64,000 nt of DNA from Acidobacteriota bacterium. Lineage in GTDB: Bacteria > Acidobacteriota > Terriglobia > Terriglobales > Acidobacteriaceae. The position numbers and the translations under genes were made by a program. The notes under the pieces were generated by a model. It saw nothing but the letters and a program-made list of their open reading frames with translations, searched no databases and had not been told where the DNA came from. Every line of letters starts with the position of its first letter. Positions within the stretch are counted from its first letter, which is position 1. The stretch spans positions 22,757 to 86,756 of the forward strand of contig JAEYQK010000041.1 in the NCBI GenBank assembly GCA_023410055.1, given 5' to 3'. Positions 1-7,793 of the stretch are shown here, piece after piece.

Positions 1-217
1 AGATCGGGATCGCCGATTCCATGACCTGGCCGACCTTGAGGCCCGAGTACGCCGAGGCGATAGTAAAGATGATGCAGAGCAGAACGCCCCAGAAGATCGA
101 GCGCCCGGTGATCTCGGGCAGCACGGTTGCTGGAGCGACTATCGGCTCGTATGTCTCTGCTGGCTTAAGGGGTTCGTAGGCGTTGGCCGGAAGCGACTTG
201 GCCTCGACTTCGGTCAT
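1..217 (-). CDS. OPT family oligopeptide transporter, N-terminal part (runs off the window)
   Basis: Reading the minus strand from an ATG at 217 gives 72 residues before the window edge. The start has a good ribosome binding site (AGGAG about 7 bases upstream). The peptide has a hydrophilic N-terminus of about 40 residues, then a first membrane segment (SIFWGVLLCIIFTIASAY), followed at once by SGLKVGQVMESAIPI. The S-x-G-L-K-V-G-Q-x-x-E-x-x-I-P-I string is typical of the first helix of OPT-family oligopeptide/metal-chelate transporters. These are polytopic inner-membrane proteins that import peptides by proton symport. Substrate cannot be judged from this fragment. Most of the gene lies outside the window. 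Confidence 0.8.
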   Translation of the reverse strand, partial: MTEVEAKSLPANAYEPLKPAETYEPIVAPATVLPEITGRSIFWGVLLCIIFTIASAYSGLKVGQVMESAIPI

Positions 218-293
218 GGCAGTCTCCTGATTATGGCTGGGGCAACTGCGCATTTTATCCGAAGTAGGGGGATTTGCTTTGTGATTTAGTGCC

Positions 294-974
294 TTATTTG
301 TCGATATTTATGAGCTTAAGGAGCGCCTCTACGATTCTCGCCGGAAGGTCGGCATACTCGGGTTTCAGCTTTCGCGACCAGCCAAGATCGTGACCAGCGC
401 CTTCGACGATTACGCGCTCATGGGCTGTGGCCAACAACTTCATTGCGGCGTCCATTTCTTCGACGCTGCCGAAGGGGTCTTTCGTCCCTTGCACGAACAG
501 GATCGGCTTGCGCAGCTGCGGAAAATGCTGAGTTCGCAGCTGTCCGGGCTTCCCCGGTGGGTGCAGCGGATAGGACATCAGCAGCAATCCATCGCATACG
601 CTCTCGTCCGAGGCCGCAAGCAGTGAGGCTTGGCGTCCGCCGTACGACTGGCCGCCGAGGAGCACGCGCGCGGAGCCGAGTTCCTTCAGAACCTGGGCGG
701 CGCAACGTAATCCGGCCTGGTCGCGAGCGGCGCTTGCGGGCGATGGGGGCCCCGTCGGCCTCTGTTGCCGGAAGGGCAGATCGCAGCGCAGCACGGTTAG
801 TCCAGAGTCTGCGAAAGCTTCGGCCAACGCCGTAAGCAGCGGTCCTTTGGCGTTTCTGCCAGCACCGTGTGTCAGGACGATTCCGCCCAACGATTCGCCA
901 GTCGGTCGATGCAGGAAGCCGCGAACGTCTATGCTGTCTTCACAGGAGCGATGGAATTGTTCGACCTTGCTCAT
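294..974 (-). CDS. alpha/beta hydrolase (KANL3/Tex30-like, dienelactone-hydrolase fold)
   Basis: 226-residue soluble protein without a signal peptide. It has an early HGAG turn (about residues 36-39) that can form the oxyanion hole. The nucleophile elbow is GGQSYGG with Ser110, the acid is Asp166 in GTKDPFG, and the histidine is His195 in GAGHDLG, so the Ser-Asp-His triad is complete. The length and the GGRQ following the elbow fit the KANL3/Tex30-type alpha/beta hydrolases, small cytosolic enzymes with few known substrates. A serine hydrolase activity is supported; the substrate is unknown. It is transcribed towards the OPT gene with a gap of about 75 bases, so it could share a transcript with it. 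Confidence 0.8.
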   Translation of the reverse strand: MSKVEQFHRSCEDSIDVRGFLHRPTGESLGGIVLTHGAGRNAKGPLLTALAEAFADSGLTVLRCDLPFRQQRPTGPPSPASAARDQAGLRCAAQVLKELGSARVLLGGQSYGGRQASLLAASDESVCDGLLLMSYPLHPPGKPGQLRTQHFPQLRKPILFVQGTKDPFGSVEEMDAAMKLLATAHERVIVEGAGHDLGWSRKLKPEYADLPARIVEALLKLINIDK

Positions 975-997
975 TTTTCATCGGTCCGATAGGGTGA

Positions 998-1050
998 GTA
1001 CCCCCCACCCCCCTGCTTCTTGCTATCACTGATGTTCTAAAAGAGTTAGG
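998..1050 (+). repeat. Dispersed intergenic repeat, family E (poly-C ... GAGTTAG type), copy 1
   Basis: The stretch begins TACCCCCCACCCCCC, continues through TATCACTGATGTTCTAAA and ends AAGAGTTAGG. Similar arrangements occur at 29166-29218 (same strand) and 32855-32911 (opposite strand). The poly-C block, the CACTGA/ACTGAT core and the final AG(A/T)(G/C)TTAG block are shared at similar spacing. It lies upstream of the hydrolase gene at 294-974, in a 259-base gene-free stretch that otherwise holds nothing I recognise. Confidence 0.55.
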
Positions 1051-1233
1051 TTCAGCCACTGACTGTTAGTGACTGAACGCTCTCTGATCAGCCCGACCTT
1101 CGGAACGCACCACTATCCGTCATCAACATTAACTCTGATTCGATGGAACGCGACAAGGACGACGAAAAATTTCCAAAATCGGAACAAGGACGTTCCGTGG
1201 AATAGCTTGGGTTCGAAAGACACAATGCGCTGT

Positions 1234-1656
1234 TTATGACTGATGCGTAAGGGAAAGGATTTCCGTGACCCTGGCTATCTCGCGGAGCTCGTCGTGGCTT
1301 AATTTTGTGAATTCGACGCCGTAGCGGAAGCCGGTTCGGTTCTTAACCGCTCCGGCTACGTTGAACTGCATCCGTGAGTTCGGGAGTTCGAAGGCAACTT
1401 TGACGACCTCGCCGAGTTCCAGATCCAGCGGAACATAGAGCGCCATGCCGCCACAACTGAGGTCGTGAGCGCGAGCGAACGTCATGCGCCCCACGTTGGG
1501 GAATACGCGGACGGACAAGTCCACGTTCATTCGGGGATACCTTCTTATGCCGTCGTTTACCAGGTCGCCAGATTCCATCAGTTGCTCACTTTGAGACATT
1601 CTGCCGTGGAAGCGAAGACTCGTACTGCGAGGGCCCAGTTGAAGCTGCTTGGCCAT
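1234..1656 (-). CDS. PilZ domain protein (putative c-di-GMP receptor)
   Basis: 140 residues. A PilZ domain covers about residues 36-130. The c-di-GMP binding arginine motif is visible as RRYPR (residues 38-42). The second motif is DLSCGG (residues 65-70), matching the D/N-x-S-x-x-G signature. Both halves are intact, so c-di-GMP binding is plausible. Nothing else is fused to it, so it is a stand-alone adaptor whose target cannot be read from the sequence. Met20 (start at 1599) is an alternative start, since neither start has a convincing Shine-Dalgarno sequence and the first 19 residues are not conserved-looking. The coiled-coil gene lies 75 bases upstream on the same strand. Confidence 0.8.
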   Translation of the reverse strand: MAKQLQLGPRSTSLRFHGRMSQSEQLMESGDLVNDGIRRYPRMNVDLSVRVFPNVGRMTFARAHDLSCGGMALYVPLDLELGEVVKVAFELPNSRMQFNVAGAVKNRTGFRYGVEFTKLSHDELREIARVTEILSLTHQS

Positions 1657-1731
1657 AGGAGAGTCAAGCGAAATTCCCAGAGTACCGAGGTAACGTTCCG
1701 CAACGAGAGGGTATTTTGCGCAACCTCTTAT

Positions 1732-2901
1732 CTACTTCTTCAGCGCGGAACCTAAGGGCATCGGTTCGAGACCTAGTTTGGAATTGACCCCGACCTTCAC
1801 TGGCAGAACGAACGGTTTGGTCATGCCGTCCACTTCGAGATGGAGCCTGAACGACATCGAGAAAGAGCCGTCGGGGTCGCATCCCTGCTTTTGAACCTCG
1901 GTCACCTTGGCCTCGTCGATCGGAATCTGCACGCCCTGCCCACTGACGTCGATGATCTGGCTGGCAGCCTTCGTGCCGTTCCCGGTCAGGTAATCCATCT
2001 CGACAACCCGGAAGTTCGAGGTGTCGGTCACGGTAATGAACTGACTGCTGGGGGGAGCTCCGCCGATGGCAATGCGCGGCGTGAACCGCTCAAGCAATTG
2101 CCACTTGTTCTTTTCCTGCTCGAGTCCCCGTATTTCCTGTTCCAGTCGCTTGTTGTCGTCCTCGAGGCGGCTGGCCTGCTTCTCAAGCGTGTTGATGTCC
2201 TGCTGAAGGGCGCTCCGCTCGCGTTCGAGTTTCTCGTTGTCACGCTCAAGCTGCGCGACTTTGTTCTCTAGTTCGGAAACGGTGGCTTGCAGCTGTGCGA
2301 TTGTTCCCTGAGCGTCAGATGCTTGATCGGCGATCTTGCTTGCGCCTTCGGCTTTCGCCTCGAGCTGCGCGATAGTGGCCTGCAACTGAGCGATGGTGGC
2401 TTGGGCATCGGCAAGCTCGCGGCTCTTGCTGCTATCGGACTTCTTGCTTTCGTCTTCTAGCTGGGCGATGTTCGCTTGGAGTTTCGCGAACTGCGCGCGG
2501 GCATCAGATAGTTCTGTGGCGGCCTTGTTATTTTGATCCTCAAGCTGTGCGATTCGGGCGCTGAGCTTTGCCGACTTCGTTTCGGCATCGGAGGATTCTG
2601 CGGCGCGCTTCTTATCGTCGTTGGCCTTGTCGGTGCGAAGTTGCGCAAGTGTGCTTTCGAGTTGCGCGATCTGTGCGCGGGCGTCTGCTAGCTCGCTGGC
2701 CTTCTTCTGATCGTCCTTTTTCTTCTCTTCCGCCAGCTGGACGAATTTCTTTCCTTCGTCCTCCAACTTTGCGATTTGCGCCTTGAGCCGCGAGATTTCT
2801 GCCTGCGCGGCTTTGTCCTGCGCGATGGGGGACTGTGTGGCCGTTTTTCCGTCGTCTTTTCCGCGCCGTCGCGTGAAAAGATCGATGATGAACCCGAACA
2901 T
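1732..2901 (-). CDS. Coiled-coil protein of unknown function
   Basis: 389 residues. A short hydrophobic N-terminus (MFGFIIDLFTRRR) is followed by about 230 residues of near-continuous coiled coil. The coil is built from repeated heptad phrases such as AQIAQLESTLAQL and ATIAQLEA, with many Ala, Gln, Lys, Asp and Glu. The last 120 residues or so are not coiled coil and look like a beta-rich globular domain (for example FITVTDTSNFRVVEMDYL). No enzyme motif is visible. The N-terminus is too short for a clear signal peptide but could bind a membrane surface. It is followed on the same strand by the PilZ gene. The function is not recognised. Confidence 0.7.
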   Translation of the reverse strand: MFGFIIDLFTRRRGKDDGKTATQSPIAQDKAAQAEISRLKAQIAKLEDEGKKFVQLAEEKKKDDQKKASELADARAQIAQLESTLAQLRTDKANDDKKRAAESSDAETKSAKLSARIAQLEDQNNKAATELSDARAQFAKLQANIAQLEDESKKSDSSKSRELADAQATIAQLQATIAQLEAKAEGASKIADQASDAQGTIAQLQATVSELENKVAQLERDNEKLERERSALQQDINTLEKQASRLEDDNKRLEQEIRGLEQEKNKWQLLERFTPRIAIGGAPPSSQFITVTDTSNFRVVEMDYLTGNGTKAASQIIDVSGQGVQIPIDEAKVTEVQKQGCDPDGSFSMSFRLHLEVDGMTKPFVLPVKVGVNSKLGLEPMPLGSALKK

Positions 2902-3022
2902 TATTATTGCCGTCCTGTATGAAGGGGTAGTCGAAACTTAACAGCCAGTGAGGCTGGCGTCAAATGGAACGGCAACGTGAAGGGCACTCGTTGGTACAGG
3001 TGGGCAGTTCGTTTCTTGACGA

Positions 3023-3054
3023 CCCTACGTTAGCTTCGCGAACGTGGGGCATCG
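3023..3054 (+). repeat. Palindromic repeat family A, copy 1 (diverged)
   Basis: A 32-base element with arms CCCTACGTT and AACGTGGGG around AGCTTCGCG, ending in GCATCG. It differs at only a few positions from two mutually identical copies at 34834-34865 and 50998-51029. It lies in the 249-base intergenic stretch before the coiled-coil gene, next to a variant copy at 3085-3119. Confidence 0.75.
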
Positions 3055-3084
3055 GACATCTTGCGAAAGTAGGCTGGCTTTCTA

Positions 3085-3119
3085 CCCACTCAAGCAAAGT
3101 CAGCTTGAGTGGGCCACCG
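3085..3119 (+). repeat. Palindromic repeat, family A-like variant with different arms
   Basis: CCCACTCAAGC and GCTTGAGTGGG form an 11-base stem around a short loop, followed by CCACCG. The outer CCCAC/GTGGG-type ends and the trailing CACCG match family A, but the inner stem is different while staying complementary. Similar variants lie at 26637-26674 and 29515-29550. Confidence 0.6.
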
Positions 3120-3150
3120 AATCAGTCTTGGAGCTAGGATTGAAAGACAG

Positions 3151-3396
3151 CTAGTCCTGTGCGTCGAGTGCTGGTTCGCGTTGCGGAGTGCGTTCACGGA
3201 GAATTGAGGCCACAGCTGCGATGGAAACGATGACGTTCGACACGATGACGGGCATGGCGTGAATCAGCACGCCGTAGCCGATCCACAGCAGTGCGGCGAG
3301 TGCCTGAACCAGGCGAAGGCGCGCGGGGGTCTTGAAGAAATACGAGGAGACGAAGACGGCGGTCGCGAGCCATCCGATGACATTCAGCAGTTGCAT
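3151..3396 (-). CDS. Small integral membrane protein (YgjV/PQ-loop-like)
   Basis: 81 residues from the ATG at 3396. Three hydrophobic helices are visible: [36 protein letters not shown] and [17 protein letters not shown], with a charged C-terminal tail. The layout resembles the small YgjV/CBU_0592-type membrane proteins, and the function of these is not well defined. The start codon overlaps the stop of the HAD phosphatase gene by one base (TAATG), so translation is probably coupled. A longer reading that starts upstream would lie inside the HAD gene and is unlikely. Confidence 0.65.
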   Translation of the reverse strand: MQLLNVIGWLATAVFVSSYFFKTPARLRLVQALAALLWIGYGVLIHAMPVIVSNVIVSIAAVASILRERTPQREPALDAQD

Positions 3397-4223
3397 TAGC
3401 CTCCAATCTCCGCGACAGACGCCTTTGTGGGGCGCAGCGTGAGCCAGTCCGTACGCACTCTTGCCCATTCCTGCACGAGCAGGCCGTTGGCTTCGAAGAA
3501 CTGGCGGATGCGTGCGGATTCCCAGTGCGCGACGTCTTCGAGGATTGGTACCAGCATAGCAAGCGCGTTCGAGCTAAGTACAGTGCGCCTGGCGATGCGC
3601 GTCACGCTGTGCGAATCGGAGACCGCGATGGTCAGGCCCGCGCCTCCATTGACATGCAACATTGCGTGGACGTCGGAGCTGCCGTCACCGGCGAAGATGA
3701 CGTGGTCGGGGCCGATCTCGAGTTCACGCTGGAGTTCGACGAGCTTCGCGACTTTGCCGTAGCCGGCGGTCGCGCGCACGATGGTTTCGATCGCGCCTTT
3801 CTCGTCGTACTTGAACTGCGTTCCGAAAATGTGACCGGCAGGCACGATGCCTTCGAGCGCCGACTGGACGATCTCGACTGGCGCGGCGGATAGGACATAG
3901 AAGTCGAATTTGTAGCCGTCAATGCCGTTGCGCAAAATCTGGTATAGGAGTTCGATGTTCTCTTTCAGCGGAATCAACTTGCCGGTCTCAATCAAATGTT
4001 CACGACGAACCTTGCTGCGAAATTCCGGATCGTGCAACAGCAGGTACGCGAGCTCGGCCCCTTGCTGAACGAGACGCAACTTCGCCATTCCAGAGGCTTT
4101 GCGCTCGAACTCCTGCGCGGGAATTCCCAACAATTCTGCGAGAACCAAACCGGAGTCGTTAAAGCTCAAGGTCTGATCGAAGTCGCTGGCGAACAGATAG
4201 TGTTTGATCAGCTTCTCGGTCAT
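3396..4223 (-). CDS. HAD-superfamily phosphatase (phosphoserine-phosphatase-like)
   Basis: 275 residues. HAD motif I is DFDQT with the nucleophile Asp14 and general acid Asp16. Motif II is LSAAP with Ser111. A conserved-type lysine lies near residue 156, and motif III/IV is GDGSSD (178-183). A helical cap of about 80 residues sits between motifs I and II, as in the phosphoserine phosphatase-like (subfamily IB) members. The enzyme should be a cytosolic Mg-dependent phosphomonoesterase, but the substrate cannot be assigned. The last 60 residues or so extend past the core. It is coupled by a one-base stop/start overlap to the small membrane protein gene that follows. Confidence 0.8.
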   Translation of the reverse strand: MTEKLIKHYLFASDFDQTLSFNDSGLVLAELLGIPAQEFERKASGMAKLRLVQQGAELAYLLLHDPEFRSKVRREHLIETGKLIPLKENIELLYQILRNGIDGYKFDFYVLSAAPVEIVQSALEGIVPAGHIFGTQFKYDEKGAIETIVRATAGYGKVAKLVELQRELEIGPDHVIFAGDGSSDVHAMLHVNGGAGLTIAVSDSHSVTRIARRTVLSSNALAMLVPILEDVAHWESARIRQFFEANGLLVQEWARVRTDWLTLRPTKASVAEIGG

Positions 4224-4333
4224 ACAGTTTTGATGACCTGAGGGAGCACAGGATTTGTTAACAGGAGATAGATTCTTTCTATGGAGTCGATTCGCCGTGC
4301 GGTATGCGGAAAGCGACTGTTTTCGTTGAACTG

Positions 4334-4696
4334 TTACCGCTCGAAATCCAAACGAGATCTATCCCGAGCTTTTGCGAGAGGGGCCGTTACGTAATTCAAA
4401 ATGCCCAACATGATCACGACATCGGCGCAGACAGCAAGAAATAGAAAGCTCCCTGGCCGAGCGTAGCTCGTTTTAGGCAGGTAAGAAATTACCTTTTCAA
4501 AGGCCGGGATAGCTACGAGAAAGTGGAGGATCAACAGTCCGATAAACACAAACCACACGTGCGGGTAATTCCGAAACTTCCAATACTCTGTCGCCGCGAC
4601 ACCGATCACCACGATTGCAGCAGCGATGCCGAGCGTCCAGCTTTGGACGGTCTTACTCGCGATCAAGTCCGCCAGGCCAGGGGGGGAAGTTGTCAA
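4334..4696 (-). CDS. Hypothetical membrane protein
   Basis: 120 residues with three likely transmembrane helices: [33 protein letters not shown] and [19 protein letters not shown]. The family is not recognised. The start at 4696 lies within the last 44 bases of the J-domain gene upstream, in a different frame. Such overlap suggests the two are co-transcribed and translated together. A later internal start would remove the overlap, but no better ATG is present before the first helix. Confidence 0.55.
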   Translation of the reverse strand: MTTSPPGLADLIASKTVQSWTLGIAAAIVVIGVAATEYWKFRNYPHVWFVFIGLLILHFLVAIPAFEKVISYLPKTSYARPGSFLFLAVCADVVIMLGILNYVTAPLAKARDRSRLDFER

Positions 4697-5099
4697 AGAG
4701 CATCATAATTGGCCAAAGCACGACGACTCCGACAGGGAAGAGAACGATGCGCATGAGTACTGGGCTGGACGAGACTACGTCAAAGAAGGAACTCCAGAAA
4801 TGTCCCGTTTCTGGATCGGCATAGTTCGACGGTTCCGAGCTTGGAGAGTTCGTCGTTGCTGCGCTTTTAGCAGGACGACAAAGTAATGGCGCGTTCTCGA
4901 TCAGCGCATAGGCTTCGTTGATGCACTTCATCATTTGCGTCGCTTCGGCGTGGGCCGGGGTCCCTGCTTGATAGCGGTCGGGGTGCCAACGCTTGGCGAT
5001 GCGCCGATATGCCTGCTTAATCGAACGCGCCGAGGCTGAACAGGGGACGTCCAGCAGGCTGTAAGCGCGTTTCAGCTCGGAAATGTCGGCGGCGCTCAT
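4653..5099 (-). CDS. J-domain protein with C-terminal membrane anchor
   Basis: 148 residues. An N-terminal J domain covers about residues 10-68 with the diagnostic HPD tripeptide in WHPDRY, needed to stimulate DnaK ATPase. The Gly/Phe, zinc-finger and substrate-binding domains of full DnaJ are absent. A short linker leads to a hydrophobic C-terminus (LMRIVLFPVGVVVLWPIMML), which would anchor the J domain on the cytoplasmic face of the membrane. This fits a specialised co-chaperone that recruits DnaK to a membrane client. The overlapping membrane-protein gene at 4334-4696 is the obvious candidate partner, by inference only. Confidence 0.8.
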   Translation of the reverse strand: MSAADISELKRAYSLLDVPCSASARSIKQAYRRIAKRWHPDRYQAGTPAHAEATQMMKCINEAYALIENAPLLCRPAKSAATTNSPSSEPSNYADPETGHFWSSFFDVVSSSPVLMRIVLFPVGVVVLWPIMMLFDNFPPWPGGLDRE

Positions 5100-5273
5100 A
5101 CTCTGGAGATTCCGAATACGCCTTTAGTCGCAGTACGGCGTAGGTGACAGCCATTGTAGCTGGACGAGGCATTCTCATCCATCGTTTCGCGCGCCTTCCC
5201 GAAACGGGACTTTCCGCAATCTATGGCGTGGGCAGCGGGAACTTTATTGTGATAACGCTCGTACACTGCTGCT

Positions 5274-6518
5274 ATGGGTCGCTTTGTCGACAGCCTCGGA
5301 CAGGTGTTGCGGGCCATGTGGGCGCACAAGCTGCGCTCGTTCCTCACCATGTTCGGCATTGCGTGGGGCGTCGGATCGCTGCTGCTGCTCGTTGGCGTTG
5401 GCGAAGGCTTTCGCGCCGGCACCAAGAAGAGTCTCGCCGATTTCGGCGAAGACTACATGCAGATTTTCAATGGCCGCGTCCCGGCGGCAGGTGGAAGCCA
5501 GCTTTCATCGCGGCAGTACTACCTCAATTACCAGGACTACCTCGATATCCGGCGCTCGCAGTATGTTCGGAACGCAACGCCGGTTATCTATCGTGGCGAC
5601 CTTCGACTCGTCAGCGAATACGGCGACAGCAACGGCTACGTGGATGGCGCCGAGCCGCAGTTCCTGGGTATTCGTTTCATGCCGATCGAGCAGGGGCGAT
5701 ACCTGAACTGGGATGATGAGCGCCAGCGCCGCAACGTCTGCGTGATCGGCAGCGAGTTCGTGAAGATACTGTTTCCTGGACGACCGGCGGTGGGCAGCAC
5801 GCTCCTCATTAATGGCGTCCCGTTCCAGGTGATCGGAACGATCAAGAAGATCGGGCACGGCGACAACAACAGCAACAATATGCGCCTGATCATGCCGTTC
5901 ACCACGATGGCGATGTATTTCCCGATAAAGGGTGAGGGGAACGCGAACGCCATTAAGTACGTGGCGTATCAGCCTATCACGCACGACCAGCATGCAGCGG
6001 CCAAGCAGGCGGCGCGAGCCATCGTTGCGAGGAACCATGGTTTCGATCCCGAAACGCCCGACGCGTTCGATGATTGGGACTCGATCGACAACGCCGAGAT
6101 GGTTGGTAAAATCTCGGACGCGATGGATCTTTTTCTCGGAGCGGTCGGGTTGGTGACGCTTGGCCTCGGTGCAATTGGCGTCGTCAACATCATGCTTGTG
6201 TCCGTAACGGAGCGCACGCGAGAGATCGGTCTGCGCAAGGCTTTGGGCGCGACGAACCGCAATATCCTCGCGCAATTCTTTATGGAAGGACTGATGTTGA
6301 CGGCGATCAGCGGCGGCATGGGATTTCTGGGGTCCTATGCCCTGACGAAAGCCTTTGGACTTTTGCCGCCGATCAACGGTTTCGAATTGCCGCACATCTA
6401 CATGAGCACCGCGCTGCTTGCGACCTCAAGCCTTACGATTGCCGGCGTCATTGCCGGCGTTTATCCCGCGCGCCGAGCGGCGATGCTGCCGCCGGTTGAA
6501 GCCTTGCGCCAGGAGTAA
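5274..6518 (+). CDS. ABC transporter permease, MacB/FtsX type (first of tandem pair)
   Basis: 414 residues. A first transmembrane helix (about 20-42, LTMFGIAWGVGSLLLLVGVG) is followed by a periplasmic MacB-type core domain of about 230 residues. Three C-terminal helices form the FtsX domain (about 285-410). The signature RTREIGLRKALGAT follows the second helix, and the protein ends PARRAAMLPPVEALRQE, typical of the family. Proteins of this type do mechanotransmission for export or lipoprotein transfer rather than classic import. No ATPase or membrane-fusion gene is adjacent, so it must use an ATPase encoded elsewhere. A second permease gene follows after three bases. Confidence 0.85.
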   Translation: MGRFVDSLGQVLRAMWAHKLRSFLTMFGIAWGVGSLLLLVGVGEGFRAGTKKSLADFGEDYMQIFNGRVPAAGGSQLSSRQYYLNYQDYLDIRRSQYVRNATPVIYRGDLRLVSEYGDSNGYVDGAEPQFLGIRFMPIEQGRYLNWDDERQRRNVCVIGSEFVKILFPGRPAVGSTLLINGVPFQVIGTIKKIGHGDNNSNNMRLIMPFTTMAMYFPIKGEGNANAIKYVAYQPITHDQHAAAKQAARAIVARNHGFDPETPDAFDDWDSIDNAEMVGKISDAMDLFLGAVGLVTLGLGAIGVVNIMLVSVTERTREIGLRKALGATNRNILAQFFMEGLMLTAISGGMGFLGSYALTKAFGLLPPINGFELPHIYMSTALLATSSLTIAGVIAGVYPARRAAMLPPVEALRQE

Positions 6519-6521
6519 GCG

Positions 6522-7775
6522 ATGGTTCCGGCTAAGGACGTCATCAACGAAGCCTACGGCGCGCTCACGCATAATCGACGGCGAACCGTGCTCACAATGC
6601 TGGGTATGGCCTGGGGTATCGCAACAGTCGTGTTGCTGCTCGCTTACGGCACGGGATTCTCGCAGGCGATCGTGAACATCTTCAAAAGCTACGCCAGCAT
6701 GCAGGCGATGGGGGTCTCGGGCGGGCGGACCTCGATGCAAGCCGGAGGGAACAAGGCAGGCACCACGATTCGGCTCACGAAGGACGACATCGATCGCATC
6801 GTCGCCAATGTGCCGCATCTGATGCGCATTACGCCCGAGTCGTATCACGAAGCACCGGTCAGCTACGAAGGGCGTTCCTACAACTGGACGCTTCAGGCAG
6901 GCTATCCCGCTTCCATGGTGATTCAGAACCTGCACGTGGATATTGGCCACTTCTACAATGCTGAGGATTTGCAGCAGCGGGCGCGTGTTTGTGTTCTAGG
7001 CTCGGAGGCGAAGGAAAAGCTCTTCTCGGGACGCTTTCCGCTGGGAGAGCGCGTTCGCATCAACGGCATCCCCTACGAAGTGATCGGAGTCCTGAAACCC
7101 AGGCCGCAAGAAGGCAAAGACAACAGCATCAACCGGGCCGTTCACATACCGTTCTCGACCTTGAGCGATTTTCGTGACACGCGCTATATCGACGTCATTT
7201 GGCTGGAGTTCACAGGATACGATTACGCGAGTGTCGAGCGGGGCATCCGCAACACAATGGCGGCGCAGCACGGCTTTCGTCCCGACGACAAGCGCGCACT
7301 GTCCGTCTTCAGCCTGATGGAGCAGCTCTCGCAGTTTGGGGTCATCACGATGGCTCTGCAAGTGATGCTTGCGTTCATCGGGACGCTGACGCTTGGAATC
7401 GGTGGGGTCGGGCTGATGAACATCATGCTGGTCAGCGTGACCCAGCGCACACGCGAGATCGGCGTGCAGAAGGCGCTGGGCGCGCGCCGCTTCGACATCC
7501 TGAAGCAGTTCCTGTCCGAGGCACTGGTGATTACATTCGTCGGGGGATTGCTCGGCATCATTCTGGCGTTCATCGTCTCGTTGTCCGTCGGCAAGCTGAC
7601 GTTCTATAGCGCATTAGCACAGCATGCAGACATGGGCGACATTCAACTTGTCATCTCGCCCGCCAGCCTGCTCGTCTCGACCGGCATTCTCGCGCTGGTC
7701 GGGCTTGTGAGCGGCATGATCCCGGCAATACGCGCCTCACGACTGGATCCGATTGAGGCGCTGCGGTACGAGTAG
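6522..7775 (+). CDS. ABC transporter permease, MacB/FtsX type (second of tandem pair)
   Basis: 417 residues with the same layout as its neighbour: helix 1 near residues 20-42, a periplasmic MacB core, and a three-helix FtsX domain. It carries RTREIGVQKALGARR and the ending PAIRASRLDPIEALRYE. The ribosome binding site (AGGAG) is inside the last codons of the upstream gene, so the two are translationally linked. The pair may form a heterodimeric permease. The sequences differ enough to be old paralogues rather than a recent duplication. No ATPase is encoded nearby. Confidence 0.85.
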   Translation: MVPAKDVINEAYGALTHNRRRTVLTMLGMAWGIATVVLLLAYGTGFSQAIVNIFKSYASMQAMGVSGGRTSMQAGGNKAGTTIRLTKDDIDRIVANVPHLMRITPESYHEAPVSYEGRSYNWTLQAGYPASMVIQNLHVDIGHFYNAEDLQQRARVCVLGSEAKEKLFSGRFPLGERVRINGIPYEVIGVLKPRPQEGKDNSINRAVHIPFSTLSDFRDTRYIDVIWLEFTGYDYASVERGIRNTMAAQHGFRPDDKRALSVFSLMEQLSQFGVITMALQVMLAFIGTLTLGIGGVGLMNIMLVSVTQRTREIGVQKALGARRFDILKQFLSEALVITFVGGLLGIILAFIVSLSVGKLTFYSALAQHADMGDIQLVISPASLLVSTGILALVGLVSGMIPAIRASRLDPIEALRYE

Positions 7776-7793
7776 CCGACTCTCTTCCTCTTC

